Below, one piece after another: positions 7,302-11,302 of a DNA stretch of 11,302 nucleotides (positions are counted from its first letter, which is position 1; each line of letters starts with the position of its first letter). The notes under the pieces were generated by a model. The model was not told where the DNA came from. It did no database searches and saw only the letters and a program-made list of their open reading frames with translations. The position numbers were made by a program, and so were the translations under genes. Where the stretch lies: contig JAATVS010000504.1 in NCBI GenBank assembly GCA_014523695.1, forward strand, positions 1-11,302, in the 5' to 3' direction. This stretch comes from Nitrososphaerales archaeon TH5895. Its GTDB lineage: Archaea; Thermoproteota; Nitrososphaeria; Nitrososphaerales; Nitrososphaeraceae.

Positions 7302-7457
7302 ATGTGTAACTGTCCCACTATACAATTCTATGAAGTGGAGTTCAAGCTATGGGGAATGCATGTGGTCCCAACACACAAGAATTGTGGGGATCCCCTCACA
7401 GATGAACAAGCAACCAAATTCAACAAAGAACTAACGAAAATGTGGAACATGGAATAA
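7302..7457 (+). CDS. Small protein, 51 residues, Cys/His-containing
   Basis: The frame starts ATG and ends TAA. It begins MCNCPTIQFYEVEFKLWGMH and ends in a charged helix (DEQATKFNKELTKMWNME). Cys2, Cys4 and Cys28 with His20 and His25 could bind a metal, but the spacing matches no motif I know. The composition is that of a folded protein: a strand (TIQFYEVEFKLWG), then a turn, then an amphipathic helix. A stop lies just upstream, so the start is fixed, and the TATA box is well placed. It sits alone in a 542-base gap between larger genes. Function unknown. Confidence 0.6.
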   Translation: MCNCPTIQFYEVEFKLWGMHVVPTHKNCGDPLTDEQATKFNKELTKMWNME

Positions 7458-7544
7458 TTCGGGCCACTTATTTCTCCTTATTTGTACATTTCAACGCCTG
7501 ATGAAATAGCAATAACCCGGTAGACATGATGTTGCAACCATCTC

Positions 7545-7655
7545 TTACCCTGCTATTTTCGCGCACAGCGAGAATTTTCCTATCTTGTCTTTGCTTTCGA
7601 TAATAAATTCAAATCCGTCCCAATAATCTTGAAGATGTAAAGAGGTGGAAATACT
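7545..7655 (-). pseudogene. Start-less protein-like open frame, possible gene remnant
   Basis: On the minus strand the frame between a TGA (7656-7658) and a TAA (7545-7547) gives 36 residues without any ATG, GTG or TTG near its beginning. The peptide includes HLQDYWDGFEFIIESKDKIG and then KFSLCAKIAG, which reads like the C-terminal end of a real protein. The frame upstream of the TGA does not clearly continue it. I regard it as a decayed 3' end; a short protein with an unusual start is the alternative. Confidence 0.3.
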
Positions 7656-7690
7656 TCAAAGTAACCGCGGTCAGAAAACCATACGTCAAC

Positions 7691-7726
7691 TTTATTAATA
7701 GCCGGAATGAACTTGGTTTAGGTGAT
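7691..7726 (+). promoter_or_regulatory. TATA box and strong Shine-Dalgarno of the 84-residue gene
   Basis: TTTATTAAT (7691-7699) is followed by AGGTGAT (7720-7726), a 7-base match to the sequence complementary to the archaeal 16S rRNA 3' end, five bases before the ATG at 7732. Most genes in the window look leaderless, so this leadered, SD-bearing start is unusual here and fixes the start codon. Confidence 0.55.
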
Positions 7727-7731
7727 TTTGA

Positions 7732-7986
7732 ATGACCAAGATGCTAACCGTAAACATAGAAACAGGTGGCGTTAACGAAAACGAAGCCAAGGAATGGGTT
7801 ACTGAACTTACGAATGTCTATGCAGATATGGAGATTGAGGATGTCAATGTCTCAGGTAACAAGATCTCATTTAAGGCTGGTTTTTCGGGGATGGAGGATA
7901 CTGAACCAGAAGATGTCAAGATGAAAATAGACGAATATCTCACAATGAATGAAGCATTCGAAGCCAAGAGCGTCTCAATTAAGTAA
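7732..7986 (+). CDS. Small alpha/beta protein, 84 residues
   Basis: The start is fixed by the Shine-Dalgarno AGGTGAT five bases upstream. Predicted order is strand (KMLTVNIETGG), helix (NENEAKEWVTELTNVYA), strand (EIEDVNVSG), strand (KISFKAGFSG), helix (EPEDVKMKIDEYLTMNEAF), strand (AKSVSIK). This beta-alpha-beta-beta-alpha-beta order is that of a ferredoxin-like (no iron) fold. The protein is very acidic, has no cysteine, and has no signal or membrane segment. Ferredoxin-like folds of this size may bind nucleic acid, metal or ligand, but no specific family or motif is visible. It is monocistronic by its own promoter and the 118-base gap to the next gene. Confidence 0.75.
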   Translation: MTKMLTVNIETGGVNENEAKEWVTELTNVYADMEIEDVNVSGNKISFKAGFSGMEDTEPEDVKMKIDEYLTMNEAFEAKSVSIK

Positions 7987-8066
7987 AGCACGCCTCAGCT
8001 TAGTTTATCTCCTTTTTATTTGTCAGACTGTTGTAATTAATAGATTATCAAAAATAGTCACTCAAG

Positions 8067-8074
8067 TTTAAATA
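8067..8074 (+). promoter_or_regulatory. TATA box of the zinc-ribbon gene
   Basis: TTTAAATA is centred about 34 bases before the ATG at 8105, predicting a transcript start near 8097 and a leader of a few bases. Confidence 0.5.
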
Positions 8075-8104
8075 GTATGACAAGACCTTCTTATAGGTCA
8101 TACG

Positions 8105-8344
8105 ATGACGTGTAAAGGCATTTGTATTAGGCATAGGGCACAAAAGCCTGTCGGGTCGGGCAGGTACGTTAGTGGTCAAAGACGTTGCCAGATTTGTGAA
8201 ATTTTTATAAAATGGGAAGGATTATGGTGTCCCTGTTGTGGTTATAGGCTAAGAACTAAGCCGAGAAATCTTAAGTACAAAGCAAAATTGCGTGCTAGAA
8301 GTAGGAGAGTTGAAATAACTCAACCTGCGATAACAGTTCGGTGA
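8105..8344 (+). CDS. Small basic zinc-ribbon protein
   Basis: A 79-residue, strongly basic protein. CxxC pairs CQIC (28-31) and CPCC (42-45) form a four-cysteine zinc ribbon; extra Cys3, Cys7 and His10 at the N-terminus may make a second site. The core IKWEGLWCPCCGYRLRTKPR and the opening MTCKGIC resemble a short protein I recall as widely conserved in Nitrososphaeria, often present in several copies; this is memory of the family, not a search. A basic, ribbon-containing protein of this size could bind DNA or RNA or act as a general transcription accessory factor, but no role is established from the sequence. The last 25 bases overlap the convergent gene at 8320. Confidence 0.85.
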   Translation: MTCKGICIRHRAQKPVGSGRYVSGQRRCQICEIFIKWEGLWCPCCGYRLRTKPRNLKYKAKLRARSRRVEITQPAITVR

Positions 8345-9273
8345 GACCGCAGCAGCTGCTTGGCTGCTAGGGTAAGCTGTGAATTCCATCTTTGAATATG
8401 CTCAACGTCCAAGCTTAGATCCATTCCAATTTGTATCAGCTTTCCATAGGTTTGCCAAAAATTACTGTCGAGTGATTTGAGAATCTCTGAACACATTTTC
8501 CCAATATAGTAATAACAATCTACCGTCATGCCCGATTCGTAAAGAAAATTAATTTTGGCTTCGATTAGCGGTAGATCGTACCTTTGCGCGGCAAGTCGAG
8601 AATATGAAGGGATAGATCGTCTCAGTACAGAGCTTGATGCTCTCTCCACCCCGATGATCTCTAATGCCAATGAAATGCTCTCAGACTCGAACCGATTTGG
8701 CTCCAGCGTTTTTCTGATCAAATCCATCTGATGCAGCGGCGATCCCGGTAAGCCAGCAAAATAAACCAGACTCTGCATGATTTCATAGGCAGAAATCTTG
8801 AGTAGCATTGACGAAATTATGGGCGATTTCTGTGACATTCCTTCTATTTCAGTGTGTCTCATTAAGCAAGAAATGAGCAACTTTCTTGCGATTGCCGATT
8901 TGCTCGTAGTCCGTCTTTTCCTATTGACGTCGGTATTTTTTATCGAAGATAGCACGAGATCATCCGTATCATTTAGAACGATTTCCTCTACGTTATCTAG
9001 TATCACTTTTCGTACCTTGGACTGCAAAGGGATATGTAGAAGCTCCATCCAGTGTGAACCGAGTTTCTTCACCTTATGAGGATGATTTTCATTCGATAAG
9101 ACAATTATATCAAATTCACAACAGGGCTTTGATATTCCTAACCCGATCGCTCTACAACCAACGAGCAAAGCTGGCGCTTTTAAAACTTCATGGAGATAGG
9201 TAGAAATAACCGGTGGAATATCGTTGTCTTCCAATAAATTAGGTTCATCTAGGGAACACCAAATATAATGCAA
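8320..9273 (-). CDS. Putative nucleotidyltransferase-fold protein, 317 residues
   Basis: Residues 35-59 read LLVGCRAIGLGI, SKPCCEFDIIVL, matching the hG[GS]..(D/E)h(D/E)h core of the polymerase-beta/minimal nucleotidyltransferase superfamily, but with Cys40 in place of the usual Ser and E53-F-D55 as the metal-binding pair. The remaining 250 residues are mostly helical (KSAIARKLLISCLMRH, SSMLLKISAYEIMQSLVYFA, YYYIGKMCSEILKSL), as in families where a helical domain follows the catalytic one. No ATG is available; the long form starts at TTG 9273, while TTATATTT (minus, about 9262-9269) would favour a TTG at 9232-9234 (residue 14). It converges on, and overlaps by 25 bases, the zinc-ribbon gene. 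Activity and substrate are unknown. Confidence 0.7.
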   Translation of the reverse strand: MHYIWCSLDEPNLLEDNDIPPVISTYLHEVLKAPALLVGCRAIGLGISKPCCEFDIIVLSNENHPHKVKKLGSHWMELLHIPLQSKVRKVILDNVEEIVLNDTDDLVLSSIKNTDVNRKRRTTSKSAIARKLLISCLMRHTEIEGMSQKSPIISSMLLKISAYEIMQSLVYFAGLPGSPLHQMDLIRKTLEPNRFESESISLALEIIGVERASSSVLRRSIPSYSRLAAQRYDLPLIEAKINFLYESGMTVDCYYYIGKMCSEILKSLDSNFWQTYGKLIQIGMDLSLDVEHIQRWNSQLTLAAKQLLRSHRTVIAG

Positions 9274-9350
9274 TCCATTAGTTGGGTGTTATCCGAACCA
9301 TTTTCAAGCAAGGGATAGATCGAGTATAAACTGAGTAATTTAGACGCAAT

Positions 9351-9358
9351 TTTTATAT
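9351..9358 (+). promoter_or_regulatory. TATA box of tRNA-Glu
   Basis: TTTTATAT is centred about 28 bases before the first base of tRNA-Glu (9383), the normal position for an archaeal promoter. Confidence 0.6.
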
Positions 9359-9382
9359 GATGAATAACATGCAATGTGTTGA

Positions 9383-9488
9383 GCTCCGGTGGTGTAGTCC
9401 GGTTAAGCATTTCGCCCTCTCAAGGCGGAGATCCCGGGTTCAATCGGATCGCGGTCAATACCGCAACGGAACAAATCCCGGCCGGAGC
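9383..9488 (+). tRNA. tRNA-Glu(CTC), interrupted by a T-loop intron
   Basis: The acceptor GCTCCGG pairs with CCGGAGC; the D-stem GTGT pairs with GCAT; the anticodon stem TCGCC/GGCGG encloses CTCTCAA, anticodon CTC (9419-9421) for glutamate codon GAG. The T-stem halves CCGGG and CCCGG are present but the loop reads TTCAA, then 31 extra bases, then AT. Removing them restores TTCAAAT and a 75-base tRNA. No CCA is encoded. Without the intron the tRNA matches the consensus well, so it should be functional after splicing. Confidence 0.93.
9444..9474 (+). other. 31-base T-loop intron (between positions 58 and 59) of tRNA-Glu
   Basis: GTTC at the exon end pairs with GAAC near the intron end to make a 4-bp helix flanked by the 3-base bulges AAT and AAA, on opposite strands: the bulge-helix-bulge cut by archaeal EndA. 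Cutting after the second base of each bulge gives exactly the tRNA junction TTCAA/AT. The intron itself folds around GCGGT-CAAT-ACCGC. The splice register is fixed by the bulges; by sequence alone three registers give the same product. Confidence 0.85.
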
Positions 9489-9535
9489 ATGAAATATGAA
9501 TGTCTATTCAGGATTCAGTAGTCCGGTCATTCTCT

Positions 9536-9721
9536 TCATCTCTTCTGACATTGATTTGCCAGAATAATAGGGGGACTATCTTGCTCTTCATCATCCGGTA
9601 CGACTAGTGGAAGTAGATTACAAAGATTATCGTTTATAAATACAATGCATTCGAGCCGGTAGTCTTCAAAGCATGATTGTTCCAAAAGCATGGGACTACC
9701 GTTGTAATTAATGCTCTTCAT
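9536..9721 (-). CDS. Hypothetical small protein, 61 residues
   Basis: An ATG-started frame beginning 13 bases after the stop of the CxxC protein at 9735-9908, on the same strand, so probably co-transcribed with it. The protein has a helical-to-strand core (DYRLECIVFINDNLCNLLPL) and an acidic, proline-containing tail (VVPDDEEQDSPP). It has four cysteines without CxxC spacing. No ribosome binding site is visible. No family recognised; chance open frame is possible. Confidence 0.45.
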   Translation of the reverse strand: MKSINYNGSPMLLEQSCFEDYRLECIVFINDNLCNLLPLVVPDDEEQDSPPIILANQCQKR

Positions 9722-9734
9722 TGTTCATTTCATG

Positions 9735-9908
9735 TTATCTTTCAAAGATAAAAGTATCATCAGTAATCAATGCACTGTGATAAGCTGCATTGCATCGCGG
9801 ACACATAGAATGTACGCTTATACATTCTGTACAAAAGTCGCCTGCCTGCAGATACTCATAATCGTCACCGGTATAGAAACAGCTCTCACACACTCTTTTC
9901 AATACCAT
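9735..9908 (-). CDS. Small protein with three CxxC pairs (zinc-binding)
   Basis: Starting at ATG 9908 the protein has 57 residues with CESC (7-10), CTEC (26-29) and CPRC (36-39). The spacing CxxC-15-CxxC-6-CxxC gives six cysteines, enough for one four-cysteine zinc site plus a spare pair or, with His34 or His44, a second site. A longer form from TTG 9923 adds five residues. The ATG is preferred because a minus-strand TATA box (9928-9934) lies about 23-27 bases before it and only about eight before the TTG. It leads a short unit with the 61-residue gene downstream. Role unknown; nucleic-acid or protein binding are typical for such modules. Confidence 0.65.
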   Translation of the reverse strand: MVLKRVCESCFYTGDDYEYLQAGDFCTECISVHSMCPRCNAAYHSALITDDTFIFER

Positions 9909-9927
9909 TCGGATCAGCTCCAACGCT

Positions 9928-9934
9928 TATTTAA
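9928..9934 (-). promoter_or_regulatory. TATA box that decides the start of the three-CxxC gene
   Basis: TTAAATAA on the minus strand is centred about 23 bases from the ATG at 9908, giving a nearly leaderless transcript, and lies too close to the upstream TTG at 9923 for that codon to be transcribed. Confidence 0.45.
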
Positions 9935-10173
9935 TGGTTCTCGATAGAGGCAGCTTTGTAATCTTGGCCGGAGGATGGATCAGATTCTACCGCCCTCCAC
10001 ACCAATAGATCTTTCCCCCCACCAAATGAACGATGATCTATCTTCGTAAATGAAAAAGATGAGGCGAACCCATCGCCCTGAAGACGTTTAACAACTGATT
10101 TCTAAAAATATAGTTCGAATCCAGGCGGTCTAATTCATGTACTAAAAAAGCTCAAGAGAATTACAACCTTCAT
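9931..10173 (-). pseudogene. Broken small gene with two internal stops
   Basis: A minus-strand frame runs 81 codons from ATG (10171-10173, MKVVILLSFFST) to TAA (9931-9933), broken by an in-frame TGA and a TAG (10102-10104). The last 56 codons are open and protein-like: they include RLQGDGFASSFSFTKIDHRS and KDLLVWRAVESDPSSGQD. Between the two stops the neighbouring frame reads HELDRLDSNYIFRNQ, and one base lost from the T6 run plus one gained in the A3 run would join everything into one intact protein of about 80 residues. This looks like a recently broken gene or a pair of homopolymer sequencing errors. Product not recognised. It conflicts with a plus-strand frame at 10106-10234; at most one is real. 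Confidence 0.4.
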
Positions 10174-10390
10174 TGATAACTCCGACCTGGATCGGAAGTC
10201 GTCACCAAGGAATAGTGTCTCCCTTTACGCAGAATAGTGTCTCCCTTTACGCACATTCAAATTGTCCCGTAAACATCAAGTTCGTTCGCTATAGGAAATA
10301 ATCAATTCTCCAAACAGTTCTTAATATATAATGATGCAAGTGCGATAAGCATTGCATTACCTATTTCAAGTTTGAGCGTAATATGGTATC
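10174..10390. other. Non-coding interval with tandem duplication and short open frames
   Basis: Together with the pseudogene this is a 482-base gap between clear genes. It contains the 22-bp tandem duplication (10210-10253), an AT-rich TTAATATATAATG at 10321-10333 without an obvious downstream gene, and a 16-codon minus-strand frame (10302-10352) extending from a longer start-less open stretch next to the stop at 10391. Confidence 0.5.
10210..10253. repeat. Perfect tandem duplication, 2 x 22 bp
   Basis: The unit beginning GAATAGTGTCTCCC and ending TTTACGCA occurs twice without spacer or mismatch (10210-10231 and 10232-10253). Perfect identity suggests a recent duplication by slippage. The unit length is not a multiple of three. 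Confidence 0.95.
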
Positions 10391-10588
10391 TCAGTCGTCA
10401 TTCTCGCCCGTAAGTCTGGTTGTAACCGAATGACCACTTCTTATATGAGTGTTATGATGTAACCTCGTTAGTTCTGTAACTTTAAGATCTGAAAAATAGT
10501 CGACATTGTAGCGAGCCAAAATTGTCTTACAATCGTGACAGAATACTTCTTTAAATCCCATTTCTACACCACATAAAGGGCACCACAT
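10391..10588 (-). CDS. Small zinc-knuckle protein behind endA
   Basis: A 65-residue protein beginning MWCPLCG, with CPLC (3-6) and CHDC (17-20), a compact CxxC-10-CxxC zinc ribbon. After it come a short helix (DLKVTELTRLHHNTHIR, with several histidines) and an acidic end (GENDD). The ATG lies 18 bases after the endA stop on the same strand, so the two genes probably share a transcript, though a TATA-like stretch inside the endA end could drive it alone. A zinc knuckle next to a tRNA-processing enzyme suggests, but does not prove, RNA-related work. Family not identified. Confidence 0.7.
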   Translation of the reverse strand: MWCPLCGVEMGFKEVFCHDCKTILARYNVDYFSDLKVTELTRLHHNTHIRSGHSVTTRLTGENDD

Positions 10589-10606
10589 TGATTTAAATGA
10601 TGATTT

Positions 10607-11260
10607 TTATCCTTTGTCAAAACGTTGAATGTGCCCGGCACTTATCTCACTTTCTTGACGAAATCGGTTGTCCTTGAGGAGAAACTTCGAAGCTTTATAG
10701 TAGATAACCTCTCCTCTTCGCTCAATGACAGCTAGAACAGAGTTCTTTCCCATTCTGGCAGTCTGATCGATTAAGTCGTAGAGCGCCTCAATCTTTAGGT
10801 TGATCCCTTCGTTTAGTGCATACACCAAATATTTTGAAGGCTTTTTTTGATACTCGCCTCTTTCATAGACCCTGAAGTCGATGCCAAAGCCAAACCCATC
10901 TTTCACAACATATCCACGACTACGCAAATCGCGGTACACTAGAAACCTAGTAAGTATGCTAGGATCGTGCTTTAACATCTTTTTTATTAACTGCTCAAAC
11001 CCAATGTTGGTGTCTTCATTATTTTTTATTACCAACCTGTTTGTAAATGCTAAGTATAGAGCCTCGCAATGGCCAAGAGTGTATTCTGAGTCCTGTTTTT
11101 CACCGAACCCTTTTGATCTGAGCTGATCTTGGAATTTCGTTTCATTTACTATGATCTTGGTTTCCCCTGCTGGCATAGTCGCCTCGATCAAATATGATAC
11201 ATCAAGCTCTGAGCCCTCAATATCAGCGGACATAACGAATAAATCGGAGCCAGTCCACAT
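10607..11260 (-). CDS. endA: tRNA-splicing endonuclease EndA
   Basis: EndA cuts both exon-intron junctions of archaeal precursor tRNAs (and rRNAs) at bulge-helix-bulge motifs, leaving ends joined later by RtcB. The 217-residue length is close to the homodimeric family. The signature RFLVYRDLRSRGYVVKDGFG, then GIDFRVYERGEY, is clear at 105-137; an N-terminal domain covers 1-95, and SVLAVIERRGEVIYYK (174-189) is the family's C-terminal strand pair. Of the catalytic Tyr-His-Lys triad, Tyr132 (FRVY) and Lys172 (MGKN) are present but the His position is Pro141 (KKPSKYLV), with no other histidine between the Tyr and the C-terminal H210. The ATG at 11260 is used here; Met10 (11233) is an alternative given an A/T-rich tract upstream. 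Its likely local substrate is the tRNA-Glu intron. Confidence 0.93.
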   Translation of the reverse strand: MWTGSDLFVMSADIEGSELDVSYLIEATMPAGETKIIVNETKFQDQLRSKGFGEKQDSEYTLGHCEALYLAFTNRLVIKNNEDTNIGFEQLIKKMLKHDPSILTRFLVYRDLRSRGYVVKDGFGFGIDFRVYERGEYQKKPSKYLVYALNEGINLKIEALYDLIDQTARMGKNSVLAVIERRGEVIYYKASKFLLKDNRFRQESEISAGHIQRFDKG

Positions 11261-11302
11261 TTAAGCATTAAAAAATTGGTGCATTTTGTTGAAGGGTAGT
11301 AA

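Noticed and set aside
8798..9079. 93-codon plus-strand open frame inside the 317-residue gene
   Set aside because: Fully antisense to a better-supported gene, with no promoter or start signal of its own.
9711..9947. 78-codon plus-strand open frame across the three-CxxC gene
   Set aside because: The minus-strand reading has three clean CxxC pairs and a placed TATA box; the plus frame is its shadow.
10021..10079. Possible C/D box RNA (GATGATC and CTGA near each other)
   Set aside because: The C box does not match RUGAUGA, no D'/C' pair is present, and no terminal stem is visible.
10112..10135. T-arm-like TTCGAATCC that could be a tRNA fragment or attachment site
   Set aside because: The flanking bases cannot form a T-stem, no acceptor partner is found, and there is no integrase or second copy in the window.

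Overview
The window looks like the chromosome of an ammonia-oxidising archaeon or close relative (Nitrososphaeria/Thaumarchaeota; a soil-type Nitrososphaerales member is my best guess). Supporting evidence: an archaeal-type tRNA splicing endonuclease gene, a tRNA-Glu carrying a T-loop intron, TATA boxes placed about 25-30 bases before many start codons (leaderless transcripts), and a small cysteine-rich protein of a kind I associate with this group. The coding is moderately AT-rich and several genes seem to start with TTG or GTG. Species-level assignment cannot be made from the sequence alone.

Left part (1-3705, + strand). The window opens in the last 40 codons of a 4Fe-4S ferredoxin. After about 395 bases without a clear gene comes a tight two-gene operon: a winged-helix/coiled-coil protein (520-1185) and, one base later, a 551-residue P-loop ATPase (1187-2842) whose C-terminal domain resembles a nuclease fold without its catalytic residues. 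A small CxxC/CxxH protein and a 148-residue protein of unknown function follow, probably from their own promoters.

Middle part (3706-7457). tRNA-Gly(GCC) lies on the minus strand. Two divergent unknown genes (4067-4687 minus, 4736-5269 plus) share a TATA-rich spacer. Two minus-strand genes for exported proteins (6107-7189 and 5333-6028) share one extracellular domain and are tandem paralogues; the upstream one has an extra Ig-like domain. At 7302-7457 there is a short, promoter-backed 51-residue gene.

Right part (7458-11302). It holds an 84-residue alpha/beta protein with a strong Shine-Dalgarno, a conserved-looking zinc-ribbon protein, a convergent 317-residue protein with a nucleotidyltransferase-like motif, tRNA-Glu(CTC) with a 31-base intron inside the T-loop, a pair of small minus-strand genes (one with three CxxC pairs), an interval of decayed coding sequence with a perfect 22-bp tandem duplication, and finally endA with a small zinc-knuckle gene behind it. 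EndA should be the enzyme that excises the tRNA-Glu intron, yet it has proline where the general-base histidine of the family is expected.

There is no CRISPR array, transposase, rRNA or integrase. The items most worth a second look are the T-loop intron together with the His-less EndA, the winged-helix/ATPase operon with its dead nuclease-like tail, and the paired exported paralogues.
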